59,832 bases of DNA. It comes from Candidatus Binataceae bacterium (GTDB lineage: Bacteria > Desulfobacterota > Binatia > Binatales > Binataceae). Shown here one piece after another: positions 31,222-39,944 of this stretch (position 1 is the stretch's first letter; each line of letters starts with the position of its first letter). The position numbers and the translations under genes were made by a program. The notes under the pieces were generated by a model, which ran no database searches, was not told where the DNA came from, and saw nothing but the letters and a program-made list of their open reading frames with translations. Where the stretch lies: assembly GCA_035294265.1 (NCBI GenBank), contig DATGLK010000010.1, forward strand, positions 190,858 to 250,689, written 5' to 3'.

Positions 31222-32676
31222 ATGCCGTTGCCCGAGCTGCGCGAGGGGCTGACCTTTGACGACCTGTTGCTACTCCCGCAGGAATCCAACGTCCTGCCCC
31301 ATCAATGCGATGTCACCACTGTGCTCTCGCGCCACATCGCGCTCAACATTCCGCTGGTGGCAAGCCCAATGGACACCGTGACCGAGTCGGCCACGGCGAT
31401 CGCGATTGCCCAGTTGGGTGGCGTGGGGTTCATTCATCGCAACCTGTCGATCGAGCGCCAGGCGGCCGAAATCGAGGTCGTCAAGAAGTACGAAAGCGGC
31501 ATGATAAGCGATCCGATCACGGTCGCCCCCGAGCAGCCTATCCGCGCCGCGTTGGAAGTAATGCACCGCTATCGGATCTCGGGCTTGCCGGTGGTGAGCG
31601 ACGACCGCCTGGTGGGCATCCTGACCAATCGCGACCTACGCTTTGCCCGGCAACTGGATAAACCGGTGCGCGAGGTGATGACTTCCAAGGTGATTACGGC
31701 GCGGTTGGGGATCGGGCTGGAGCAGGCCCAGGAAATCCTGCAGGCTCATCGGATCGAAAAGCTGCCGCTGGTGGATGAACACAATCGCCTGCGTGGGTTG
31801 ATCACGGTCAAAGACATGGACAAGGCCGTGCGCTACCCCAATGCCAGCAAGGACTCCTTGGGCCGCCTGCGGGTCGGAGCCGCGGTTGGCGTAGGCGCCG
31901 ATCGCGAGGAGCGGGTCGCCGCGCTGGTGCGCGCGGGCGTCGACGTGATTGTGATCGACTCTGCCCACGGCCATTCCCGCAACGTGATCGAAACGCTGAC
32001 CGCCATCAAGCGCCAGACCGACATCGACGTGGTCGCCGGCAACGTCGCCACCGCCGAAGGCACCCGCGCCCTGATCGAGGCTGGCGCCGACGCCCTGCGG
32101 GTGGGAATCGGACCCGGCTCTATCTGCACCACGCGCGTGGTCTCGGGCGTGGGGGTGCCGCAGATGACGGCTATCATGGATTGCGTGGCCGCCGCCGAGG
32201 CCGCCCACGTGCCAGTTATCGCCGACGGCGGAATCCGCTTCTCGGGCGATATCACCAAGGCCTTGGCTGCGGGCGCCTCCTCGGTGATGATAGGTTCGCT
32301 TTTTGCCGGCACCGAAGAGAGTCCGGGCGAGACCATTCTGTATCAAGGTCGCACCTACAAGTTGTATCGCGGCATGGGTTCGATGGGCGCGATGCACGAG
32401 CGCAGTCGTGACCGCTACAACCAGCATCTGGTGGCCGACGCTAAACTGGTACCCGAGGGCATCGAAGGTCGCGTCCCTCACCGCGGCTCGCTGGCCTCTA
32501 ACATCGATCAACTGGTGGGCGGCTTGCAGGCCGGGATGGGCTACGTCGGCGCGGCCAATTTGCTCCAGTTGCGCCGGCGCGCCCGCTTCGTCAAGGTCAG
32601 CGAGGCCAGCCAGCGCGAGAGCCACGTGCACGACGTATTTATCACCAAGGAAGCTCCCAATTACCGGCTTGATTAG
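31222..32676 (+). CDS. guaB: inosine-5'-monophosphate dehydrogenase
   Basis: Oxidises IMP to XMP with NAD, the first committed step of GMP synthesis. 484 residues, ATG with AAGGAGAA upstream. The barrel has [15 protein letters not shown] near the start, two CBS domains at ~95-205, [20 protein letters not shown] with the catalytic Cys, and the flap [10 protein letters not shown]. The C-terminus is full length. GuaA is absent nearby. It is followed at 29 nt by the D-Ala-D-Ala ligase gene. It is an ordinary, well-conserved copy. Confidence 0.98.
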   Translation: MPLPELREGLTFDDLLLLPQESNVLPHQCDVTTVLSRHIALNIPLVASPMDTVTESATAIAIAQLGGVGFIHRNLSIERQAAEIEVVKKYESGMISDPITVAPEQPIRAALEVMHRYRISGLPVVSDDRLVGILTNRDLRFARQLDKPVREVMTSKVITARLGIGLEQAQEILQAHRIEKLPLVDEHNRLRGLITVKDMDKAVRYPNASKDSLGRLRVGAAVGVGADREERVAALVRAGVDVIVIDSAHGHSRNVIETLTAIKRQTDIDVVAGNVATAEGTRALIEAGADALRVGIGPGSICTTRVVSGVGVPQMTAIMDCVAAAEAAHVPVIADGGIRFSGDITKALAAGASSVMIGSLFAGTEESPGETILYQGRTYKLYRGMGSMGAMHERSRDRYNQHLVADAKLVPEGIEGRVPHRGSLASNIDQLVGGLQAGMGYVGAANLLQLRRRARFVKVSEASQRESHVHDVFITKEAPNYRLD

Positions 32677-32705
32677 CCGGAAGTGCCAGCGGCGCGCGGG
32701 GTAGG

Positions 32706-33821
32706 ATGCGGGTTGCGATTGTTTTTGGCGGCCGTTCCAGCGAGCACGAGATCTCGCTGCGCTCGGCCTTGACCGTTATTCGGGCGCTCGACCCGGCCCA
32801 CGAGTTGTTCGCCGTGGGAATCACGCGCGCGGGCCGCTGGCGATATTTACCTGAGCCCGCCACCACGCTCGAGCCGATCGTCGCCGGTCGCGGCCAATTG
32901 CCCGAACACGCAGGCATCGCGACCGACCTGGTAGCGGCGGACGAGGGCGGCGTGCGGGTGGCCAATTCTCCTAGTCCCTCCCCAATTGATGTAGTCTTTC
33001 CGGTGCTGCACGGTAGCTTCGGCGAAGACGGCACTATCCAGGGGCTGCTTGAGATGAAAGGCGTCCCCTACGTCGGCTCCGGCGTGCTGGGCTCGGCAAT
33101 CGGAATGGATAAGGCTATCCAGAAGCGGTTGCTGGCGGCTGCCGGCGTCCCGGTGGTCGAATTCCATAGTTTGCGCCGACAGGAGTACGAGCGCGACCCG
33201 CAAAGCGCACCTGTGTTGGCTCGAGAGCTGGGCTATCCGGTCTTTATCAAGCCTAACGCCCTGGGTTCGTCCATCGGAATGAGTCGCGTCACGAGCGAGG
33301 AAGCACTACACGGCGCGATCGAATACGCCTTTCGCTACGATCGAGCCGTCCTGATCGAAGCGGCCTGCTCGGGGCGCGAGTTCGAATGCGCGGTGCTGGG
33401 TAACGACGAGCCTCAAGCCTCGCTGCCTGGCGAGGTTATTGTCTCCAGCAGTCACGACTTTTACAGCTATGAGTCGAAATATCTCGATGAAAACGGGGCC
33501 AATTACGCAATCCCGGCTCATCTCCCCGCCCCCATCGTCGAACGCATCCAGGCCTGGTCGTGCGCCGCGTTCCAGGCCCTTAGGCTGCGCGGCATGGCGC
33601 GAGTGGACTTTTTGGCCAGCGCCGATCTCGGTCGCCTGGTAGTGGGCGAAGTCAACACCATCCCTGGCTTCACCTCTATCAGCATGTACCCCAAGCTATG
33701 GGAAGTCTCGGGGTTGCCACTGCCAAGCTTGCTGGACCGTCTGATCGAGCTAGCCTTGCAGGAACATCGCGAGCGTCAACGGCTGACGGTGGACTATCTT
33801 CCCTCGGGCCGCGCGGTATAG
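32706..33821 (+). CDS. ddl: D-alanine--D-alanine ligase
   Basis: Joins two D-alanines with ATP for peptidoglycan precursors. 371 residues of ATP-grasp fold: FGGRSSEHEIS near the start, LHGSFGEDGTIQG, KPNALGSSIGMSRV and EVNTIPGFTSISMYPKLW at the end, the last two being the classical Ddl signatures. The ending WEVSG(LP) with Tyr in ISMYPKLW agrees with D-Ala ligases rather than D-Ala-D-lactate enzymes, but that distinction is not firm. A GGGGTAGG site is 3-4 nt upstream. The gap to guaB is 29 nt, to rdgB 9 nt, so the three may be one transcript. Confidence 0.96.
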   Translation: MRVAIVFGGRSSEHEISLRSALTVIRALDPAHELFAVGITRAGRWRYLPEPATTLEPIVAGRGQLPEHAGIATDLVAADEGGVRVANSPSPSPIDVVFPVLHGSFGEDGTIQGLLEMKGVPYVGSGVLGSAIGMDKAIQKRLLAAAGVPVVEFHSLRRQEYERDPQSAPVLARELGYPVFIKPNALGSSIGMSRVTSEEALHGAIEYAFRYDRAVLIEAACSGREFECAVLGNDEPQASLPGEVIVSSSHDFYSYESKYLDENGANYAIPAHLPAPIVERIQAWSCAAFQALRLRGMARVDFLASADLGRLVVGEVNTIPGFTSISMYPKLWEVSGLPLPSLLDRLIELALQEHRERQRLTVDYLPSGRAV

Positions 33822-33830
33822 GTGCTAACC

Positions 33831-34454
33831 ATGGCTGCACGCCTGCTGATCGCGACCACCAATTCGGCCAAGCTGGCGGAATATAAATGGCTGCTGCGGT
33901 CCTGGCCGCTGGAACTGCTCTCGTTGCGTGAAGTTGGCATCGATCTGGAAGCCAAGGAGACCGGCGCGACCTTCAGCGCCAACGCCCTGCTCAAGGCGCG
34001 CTACTATTTCGGCTTGGCTCGAATTGCCACCCTGGCTGACGACGGCGGCTTGGAGGTCGATGCGCTCGGCGGCGCTCCCGGCGTCGCCTCACATCGCTGG
34101 CTGGGCGCACAGGCCGACGATCGAGCACTGGCCGAAGCGGTGGTGGCACGGGTCAACGCCTTGGACGGCGTGCCGCGCACCGCGCGTCTGCGCTGCGCCC
34201 TGGCGCTGCGCTACGAGTGCAACGGCGAAGCGGTCGAAGCGGTGACAGAAGCCGCGATGGAAGGGCTGATCGCGTCGCGGGTTCATCCCGCCCTGCGGCC
34301 GGGCTTTCCCTATCGCGCGGTGCTGTATCTGCCGCAGCACGCTTGCTATGTGTCGGAATTGAGCGAGGAAGAAGAGGCGCGGCTCAGCCAACGCCGAACC
34401 GCTATCGAACTGGCCGCTAGTCATTTAACCGCTATCGCGACCGCACAACTCTAA
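33831..34454 (+). CDS. rdgB: RdgB/HAM1-family non-canonical purine NTP pyrophosphatase
   Basis: Hydrolyses dITP, ITP and XTP to keep deaminated purines out of nucleic acids. 207 residues from the ATG at 33831 (GTG 33822 is possible). It contains ATTNSAKLAEYKWLL, the family's N-terminal T/SxN loop, and TLADDGGLEVDALGGAPGV, where the usual DDSGL is DDGGL. The C-terminus has a less conserved RTAIELAA than normal HRxxAL. The uncommon DDGGL changes a Ser near the metal site to Gly. Directly downstream of ddl. Confidence 0.9.
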   Translation: MAARLLIATTNSAKLAEYKWLLRSWPLELLSLREVGIDLEAKETGATFSANALLKARYYFGLARIATLADDGGLEVDALGGAPGVASHRWLGAQADDRALAEAVVARVNALDGVPRTARLRCALALRYECNGEAVEAVTEAAMEGLIASRVHPALRPGFPYRAVLYLPQHACYVSELSEEEEARLSQRRTAIELAASHLTAIATAQL

Positions 34455-34582
34455 ACCCTCGATTCACTCGCTCGAGGTTTCTAAGCGTGGTGGACACCTT
34501 AGATAGCGGTTACGCTGCCCAGTATGATACTGCATCCAAGCAGGACCCTAACTGCTAACTTGGAGAAATTATAGTATCCTCC

Positions 34583-36082
34583 GTGACACCTCCCTCGCTG
34601 AAAACGCTACTCGGACTGGCTACTTTGCCCGGCTATCTAAGCCTGGCGATCGAAACCGGCGCGATGGTGATGGCCGCGTTGGCGGGCTTCGCCTTGCGCC
34701 GGCGCGAACGCCTGATCGGGCCAGCACCCTTCGTCATGATAGCGCTGGGCTTCGGGGCAGACCTGATCATGCGCCTGATGCCGGCGCACTCCGAGCTGGC
34801 GGTATCGTTCGAGGCCGTCGGCCTGGTGCTATTTTTCTTCGGCGTCATCCGCCTAGGTCTCGATCTGCTGCGCCTACTGATGCCGCATGGCGCCAACGCC
34901 TCCAACATCTTTCGCGACTTATTGATGCTGCTGTTGTACACGGTCACCGTGATGTTGGTGCTGCGCGCGACTACCAAGGTCGATCTGACATCGCTGCTGG
35001 CCACTTCGGCGGTGCTCTCGGTCATTGTGGGCCTGGGCCTACAGGAAACCCTGGGTAACATCTTCAGCGGCTTGTCGATGCAATTGCAAAAGCCTTTCGA
35101 GCCCGGCGATTGGGTGCGCTACGGCGATCATCTGGGGCAAGTGGTGGGAATCGGTTGGCGTGCTACCCGCTTATTAACCCACACCAAGGAGCGGCTGGAG
35201 ATTCCCAACGTCCTGCTATCCAAGGAGGTGCTGATCAACTACGCGGCCGCCGCGGTAGCCGAAGATCTGCTGATCGGCCTACCCACCAGCCAGCCTCCGC
35301 ACCAGGTTAAAGAAATTTTGATGGCGGTCCTAAGCAGCACGCCCGGGGTTTTGGACAAGCCCGAACCTCAGGTTCTGGTGGTAGGCTACGCCGAGTCCGC
35401 AATCTCTTATCGCATGCGATTCTGGATGGCAGACTATGGGATTCACGAGGAGGCGCGCGACTCAATCCTGAGCAATCTTTGGTATGCGCTCAAGCGAAAC
35501 GGTATCGAAATACCCTACCCCACGCGTACGCTGTTGCGAGCCCCCGCCCAGCCGGATAGCCAACGGCCCCAGGCTCAGGAGCAGCGTTTGATGGGAGAAT
35601 TGCGCCAGGTCGACTTCCTGCGCGGGCTCGGTGACGAGGATCTTGGGGCACTGCTCCCCAATTGCCGCATCCATCAGTTCGGACCCGGCGAGGTTCTGAT
35701 GCATGAGGGCGGGGCTGGCGATTGCTTGCACATTTTGCGCCGCGGACAGGTCGAAATCAGCGCCCGCGCGCCCGGCGGCGGCCGCCTGCATCTGGGCAAC
35801 CTCACCCCGCCGGCCTTCTTCGGCGAAATCGCGCTGATGACCGGCGAGCCGCGCACCGCCAGCGTAATTGCGCGCTCGGAAGTCGAAGTGGTGGAGCTCA
35901 ACCGCCAGGCCTTCGCCGATCTATTCCGCCGCCGGCCCGCTGCATTGGAGGAGATCAGCGCGGTGATGGATCAGCGCCTGAGCGAGACTCGCGAGCGGCT
36001 ACGCAATGCGGGCGAAACTGGCGAGCGCCGCGGCGAACGCGGCTGGTTGGTGAGCAAGATGCGCGAGCTATTCGACCTTTAA
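34583..36082 (+). CDS. MscS-family channel with cyclic-nucleotide-binding domain
   Basis: 499 residues, GTG start at 34583 with TATAGT 8-13 nt upstream, so the leader may be very short. Four membrane helices lie in the first ~150 residues, and the last pore-lining helix is SLLATSAVLSVIVGLGLQE. The MscS beta domain follows, with NIFSGLSMQLQKPFEPGDWV. Residues ~335-450 are a cyclic-nucleotide-binding domain with phosphate-binding cassette FFGEIALMTGEPRTASV. Mechanosensitive release valves and cNMP-gated relatives share this layout (bCNG type); gating by cAMP or cGMP is inferred. No cyclase gene is next to it. The C-terminal ~30 residues are basic and helical. Confidence 0.9.
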   Translation: MTPPSLKTLLGLATLPGYLSLAIETGAMVMAALAGFALRRRERLIGPAPFVMIALGFGADLIMRLMPAHSELAVSFEAVGLVLFFFGVIRLGLDLLRLLMPHGANASNIFRDLLMLLLYTVTVMLVLRATTKVDLTSLLATSAVLSVIVGLGLQETLGNIFSGLSMQLQKPFEPGDWVRYGDHLGQVVGIGWRATRLLTHTKERLEIPNVLLSKEVLINYAAAAVAEDLLIGLPTSQPPHQVKEILMAVLSSTPGVLDKPEPQVLVVGYAESAISYRMRFWMADYGIHEEARDSILSNLWYALKRNGIEIPYPTRTLLRAPAQPDSQRPQAQEQRLMGELRQVDFLRGLGDEDLGALLPNCRIHQFGPGEVLMHEGGAGDCLHILRRGQVEISARAPGGGRLHLGNLTPPAFFGEIALMTGEPRTASVIARSEVEVVELNRQAFADLFRRRPAALEEISAVMDQRLSETRERLRNAGETGERRGERGWLVSKMRELFDL

Positions 36083-36138
36083 CCGTACGTGCGCAGCTTT
36101 CCGCCGCCACAGCTTAGTTCGTGACCGGCGCCGGGCGA

Positions 36139-37761
36139 TCAGTCTTGGCGCAGCTTGAAGCGCTGAATTTTGCCGGTGGCAGTCTTGGGCAGTTCGGGCA
36201 AGAATTCCACCCAGCGCGGACATTTGAAGGGGGCCAAGCGACTTTTGACAAATTCCCGTAGCGCCTCGGCCTGCGCCGGCGAGGCCGCGGCAGGCTTCTT
36301 GAGCACCACGAAGGCCTTAGCCTTCGTCAGACCGTCATCGTCGAGCGCACCCACCACCGCCGCCTCAAGCACCTCAGGATGGGCGCTGAGAGTAGCCTCG
36401 ACCTCAAAGGGCGAGACCCAGATGCCACCTACCTTGAGCATGTCATCAGCACGGCCGGCGTAGCGATAATACCCTTGCGGGTCGCGCCAGTACTTATCGC
36501 CGGTGCGCGACCATCCGCCGACAAAGGTGCGGGCCGACAGGCCGGGATTGTTCCAATAGCCGGCGGCGGTGGAAGGCGAATAAACCCACAAATCGCCCAC
36601 CTCACCCGCCTCGACCTCAGCTCCCTCGGCGGTCAGCAGGCGCGCCTCGCAGCCGGCGATCGGCTTGCCGCTGCTGCCGTAGCGGACATCATCGGGTCGG
36701 TTGCAAATGAACATCAGGAGAGTCTCGGTAGTGCCGATACAATCCAGAATTTCCACTCCCACCTGCTCCTTCCAACGACGCGCGATCGCCTCGGGCAGCG
36801 GCTCGCCGGCCGACAGGCAAAAGCGCAGCCGCTGTCCTGCCATTGGCTGGCTGGCGATGGGATGTCCAAGCAGGCGCGCGTAAAGAGTCGGGACGGAGCA
36901 AAAGATAGTGGGCCGATGGCGGGCGATAACGCTGGCCACATTGTCCACACTGGGCGCCCCCGCCATCAGGACCGCGCTTGCGCCCGCATGCAAGGGGAAG
37001 GCATTGGCGCAACACAAGCCGTACGAAAAGGCGAGCTTGGAGGCGGAAAAAATCACGTCGTCGGGCCCGATACCAAGGGTCTTTTCACCCAGCAATTGGG
37101 CGCTATGCAGTATATCGGCATGACGATGAATCACCCCCTTGGGCGCGCCCGTCGTGCCCGAAGTATACAACCAGTAGAGCGTATCACTGGGCTTGGTCGG
37201 CGCCGGAGTCAACTCGGCCGCCGCCTGTGCGCTGAGCGCCTCGAAGTCGCGACCGCGCACGGCGCCATCGCCGGAGCCACAAATCAGCACGGCCTGCAAC
37301 CCGGCATGATTGGCCAGCAGCGGCTCAACACGTTCAACAACGTCGGCGGAAATTGCCAATACTCGGGCGCGGCTGTCGCGCAACATGAAGTCGTAATCGG
37401 CGGGCTTGAGCAGGGTATTGACCGGCACCGGCACCGCGCCAATCTTGACCGCGCCCCAAAACAGCGCGATGAAATCGACACTGTCGTGCAGACACAGCAT
37501 CACCCGCTCTTCCATCCGCACGCCCAGGGAGCGCAATACGTTGCCGGCGCGATTGACGCGTGCCGCCAAGGCGGCGTAGGAATGCGGCCCGCGGTCATCG
37601 ATGAAGGCGATTTTCGCCCCCCGGCCTTCATTCAAATGGCGGTCGATGAAGTGACTGGCAGCGTTGTATTGTGCCGGCAGCTGAGCCCAGCAGGCGCGCG
37701 TCTGCTCCAATCCTTCGCCGGTCAGCTCCGCCAAACTGATGGCTTTGCGCGTCTGCGCCAT
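36139..37761 (-). CDS. benzoate-CoA ligase family acyl-CoA synthetase
   Basis: 540 residues from the ATG at 37761, with AGGTGAGC upstream; a TTG six codons earlier is weaker. AMP-forming ligase features: YTSGTTGAPKGV, IGTTETLLMFI, the C-domain hinge at YRYAGRADDMLKVGG, and the catalytic lysine in KTATGKIQRF. The residues AFSYGLCCANAFPLH near the substrate pocket resemble those of benzoate-CoA ligases. It should activate an aromatic acid with ATP and CoA. It is the last gene of a four-gene minus-strand operon with a PaaA-like di-iron protein, a small protein and an enoyl-CoA hydratase, consistent with an aerobic aryl-CoA pathway. Confidence 0.93.
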   Translation of the reverse strand: MAQTRKAISLAELTGEGLEQTRACWAQLPAQYNAASHFIDRHLNEGRGAKIAFIDDRGPHSYAALAARVNRAGNVLRSLGVRMEERVMLCLHDSVDFIALFWGAVKIGAVPVPVNTLLKPADYDFMLRDSRARVLAISADVVERVEPLLANHAGLQAVLICGSGDGAVRGRDFEALSAQAAAELTPAPTKPSDTLYWLYTSGTTGAPKGVIHRHADILHSAQLLGEKTLGIGPDDVIFSASKLAFSYGLCCANAFPLHAGASAVLMAGAPSVDNVASVIARHRPTIFCSVPTLYARLLGHPIASQPMAGQRLRFCLSAGEPLPEAIARRWKEQVGVEILDCIGTTETLLMFICNRPDDVRYGSSGKPIAGCEARLLTAEGAEVEAGEVGDLWVYSPSTAAGYWNNPGLSARTFVGGWSRTGDKYWRDPQGYYRYAGRADDMLKVGGIWVSPFEVEATLSAHPEVLEAAVVGALDDDGLTKAKAFVVLKKPAAASPAQAEALREFVKSRLAPFKCPRWVEFLPELPKTATGKIQRFKLRQD

Positions 37762-37916
37762 CCTGCTCACCTGGGACAATCGACTAGGCCGCGACTAAAC
37801 GCGCCGCGGCCGTCACACTCTTGCAATGATCGCGCGCGGACGAAACGCCACGTCTATCTCGATGCAGCCGGCAAACCATCCCAATCAAACCGCCACAATC
37901 GGCAATGGCGTTGTCG

Positions 37917-38117
37917 TCAGTCTTCGTCGGCCAGCCACTGCGCGACGTCTCCCTTGAGGATGACGTCGAGAATTTCGCCGCAGTCCTGGAGCGTACGATC
38001 GACCAGTTGCGGATCGTCGTTGACGTGGGGCAAGGCGCTGCGCACCGCGCCATGGAGCGCGCGCACAAGCTGATACATGTATGCGTCGAGAGCTTCGGCA
38101 TTGGCCATGGTGGTCAT
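37917..38117 (-). CDS. 66-residue conserved-context small protein
   Basis: Not recognised. The ATG at 38117 has CGGAGCC 8 nt upstream, and the gene sits 15 nt after the PaaA-like gene and 155 nt before the ligase. The product is mostly helical and acidic at its end (ILKGDVAQWLADED). It contains a tyrosine pair (DAYMYQ) and one Cys (LQDCGEIL). Position inside the operon suggests a partner of the di-iron protein, in the way PaaB/PaaD-type small proteins accompany PaaAC. No homology is claimed. Confidence 0.6.
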   Translation of the reverse strand: MTTMANAEALDAYMYQLVRALHGAVRSALPHVNDDPQLVDRTLQDCGEILDVILKGDVAQWLADED

Positions 38118-38132
38118 GGGCTTGGCTCCGAT

Positions 38133-38861
38133 TTAATTGGCGAACTTGCGCCCCCGATTGGGATCGGGAACGCTCAAGCCCATCGCTTCGATCAACGGAT
38201 TGACCTCGCGTATATATTCCTCGCGCGCCTGCTTATTGGTGCGCCGCTTGAGGCCCCAATGACGGTAGCGCTCGGAGCGCCGCGAGCTATCGCTTCCGAA
38301 CATGTCCAGCGCTTTGGGATACCAGACATCGAGAGCCTGCTGAATTTTTTCTTTAGCTTGTCCACCGCGGGCCGCGAATTCCGCGGTTAGGTTCTGCCCA
38401 TACTCGATATGACCGGCCTCTTCAGTCACAATCTGGGGCAGGATACGGTCCAGCGGGGCATAGCTACAGCCCACGAATTCCTCCAACTGGTAGCGCCCCA
38501 CCCGGTCGATCAGAAAGCCGAAAATGGCGAACTCTTCCCAGTTGCGGATGGCGCCACGAAAGGCATCAACGTAGCGCTCGCGATTGGGCCGGCTCAGCAG
38601 GAAGGAGACGTCGGCACCCAAATCGCCGGCCAAGCGCGCAATCTGGCGGAAATGATCCACCTCCTCGGCGGCCGTGCGCACCACCAATAGGCGGTCCAGG
38701 CGGCTTTCCAAGGCAGGCAAAATGTTCTCCAGGTACAGATGCGGGCCGCCGATTTCACAATCGGCCTGGATGGTCAGAACACGTTTTAGCAGATCCTGGT
38801 ATTCCGCCGGCATTTTTGCCACCTCGGCGGTTTCCACCTTATCTCGGAATGGTGTCTCCAT
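38133..38861 (-). CDS. PaaA/PaaC-like di-iron oxygenase subunit
   Basis: 242 residues of ferritin-like fold in the phenylacetate-degradation family. Helices carry the two EExxH motifs: AAEEVDHFRQIA (~65-75) and VTEEAGHIEYGQ (~155), with earlier ADCEIGGPHLYLE giving more acidic ligands. Family members epoxidise phenylacetyl-CoA or benzoyl-CoA (with BoxB a relative). The length fits a PaaA/PaaC subunit more than BoxB (~470). The start at 38861 has GAGGAAAAT upstream. With the ligase and hydratase of the operon it would form a pathway that adds CoA, then oxygen, then water. No ferredoxin reductase (PaaE) is adjacent. Confidence 0.82.
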   Translation of the reverse strand: METPFRDKVETAEVAKMPAEYQDLLKRVLTIQADCEIGGPHLYLENILPALESRLDRLLVVRTAAEEVDHFRQIARLAGDLGADVSFLLSRPNRERYVDAFRGAIRNWEEFAIFGFLIDRVGRYQLEEFVGCSYAPLDRILPQIVTEEAGHIEYGQNLTAEFAARGGQAKEKIQQALDVWYPKALDMFGSDSSRRSERYRHWGLKRRTNKQAREEYIREVNPLIEAMGLSVPDPNRGRKFAN

Positions 38862-38869
38862 GATTTTCC

Positions 38870-39649
38870 TCAGCGGCCCTGGAACTTGGGACGACGCTTC
38901 TCGCGAAAGGCCGCGATACCTTCGCGATGGTCTGCGGTCTTGAGCAGGATGGATTGACCGAAACTCTCGATCGTAAGCCCGGTCTGCAAATCGGCACTGA
39001 CTGTGTTCTGCAGTACCCGCTTTGCAATCCCGAGCGCCTGCGGCGCGCGCGCGCACAGCCGCTCGGCCAACCCGCGGGCCTGATCCATCAAGACGTCGTC
39101 ATCGACCACGCGTCCTATCAAACCATAGCGCAGCGCTTCCTCGGCCGGAATAATCTCGCCGGTCAGGACTAGCTCCTTGGCTCGCCCAAAGCCGATCAGC
39201 TTTGCCAGCTTGGAACATCCACCCACCCCAGGAATTAGTCCGATGTTATTTTCGGGAAAACCGAAGCGGGCCGAACGCGCGGCGATCCGCAGGTCGCAGG
39301 CCAGCGCCAGTTCCAGCCCTCCACCGACGCAGGTGCCGTTGATGGCCGCAATGACCGGCTTCTCAAGCGCCTCCAGATCAGCGAAAAAGCTGGTCAACAG
39401 GCGAGTATTGCGGCGGAACACGGGGGTGTTCCAGTCCGGGTCGAAAGTGGCCAGGTCCGCGCCCACGCAAAACGCCTTACCGGTGGCGGTGATGATCGCC
39501 ACCCGGATAGCGTCGTTGGAAAACAATTCCTCGGCCAGCGCCCGAAACTCATGACGCATCTCCATCGAGATCGCGTTGTTCTTCTCCGGGCGATTGAGCG
39601 CGACGGTGGCAATCCCATCCTGCAAATCGAACTTGATGGTGGTATACAT
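38870..39649 (-). CDS. enoyl-CoA hydratase/isomerase family protein
   Basis: 259 residues, ATG at 39649 with AAAGGCTG upstream. Crotonase-fold signatures: GKAFCVGADLATF and AINGTCVGGGLELALACDL for the oxyanion hole, FPENNIGLIPGVGGCSKL with the first Glu retained. The usual GxGGTQ second catalytic Glu is absent, reading VGGCSK. The reaction could be ring-opening hydrolysis or isomerisation on an aryl-CoA product like PaaG or PaaB-type crotonases. It heads the operon; next stop-start spacing is 8 nt to the PaaA-like gene. Different from the other crotonase at 4278, which lacks even the first Glu. Confidence 0.9.
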   Translation of the reverse strand: MYTTIKFDLQDGIATVALNRPEKNNAISMEMRHEFRALAEELFSNDAIRVAIITATGKAFCVGADLATFDPDWNTPVFRRNTRLLTSFFADLEALEKPVIAAINGTCVGGGLELALACDLRIAARSARFGFPENNIGLIPGVGGCSKLAKLIGFGRAKELVLTGEIIPAEEALRYGLIGRVVDDDVLMDQARGLAERLCARAPQALGIAKRVLQNTVSADLQTGLTIESFGQSILLKTADHREGIAAFREKRRPKFQGR

Positions 39650-39944
39650 GCAGCCTTTCAAAGATTTGGGGCGTGAGCGATGGCGCTGGCAACCGCGCAA
39701 TCCTCCGCTCTGATTTGCGCGGCAGGGAAGCGGGTGGCACGGTCAAAGAGCGCAGCTTTCTCCCACCCTTGATAACAAAAGCAATAGCGCAAACCTCTTT
39801 CCCGGCGCAAGCGGGAGATCTTCATGAGACTGCCGCGCGCTGTTTTGACCCACTTGCGGGCAATCTGTTCAGCGCGCGATATTCAGCTTCCATGATTCCT
39901 TGCCAGCTTTTGCTCCACTCGCTGAGCATGCTTGGAGCCTTCTC

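Noticed and set aside
31636-32631. Minus-strand frame of 331 codons inside guaB
   Set aside because: Antisense to a perfect IMP dehydrogenase.
36379-38073. Long plus-strand frame of 564 codons
   Set aside because: Antisense to the acyl-CoA ligase and small-protein genes, which have clear motifs. Long antisense frames are common at this GC content.
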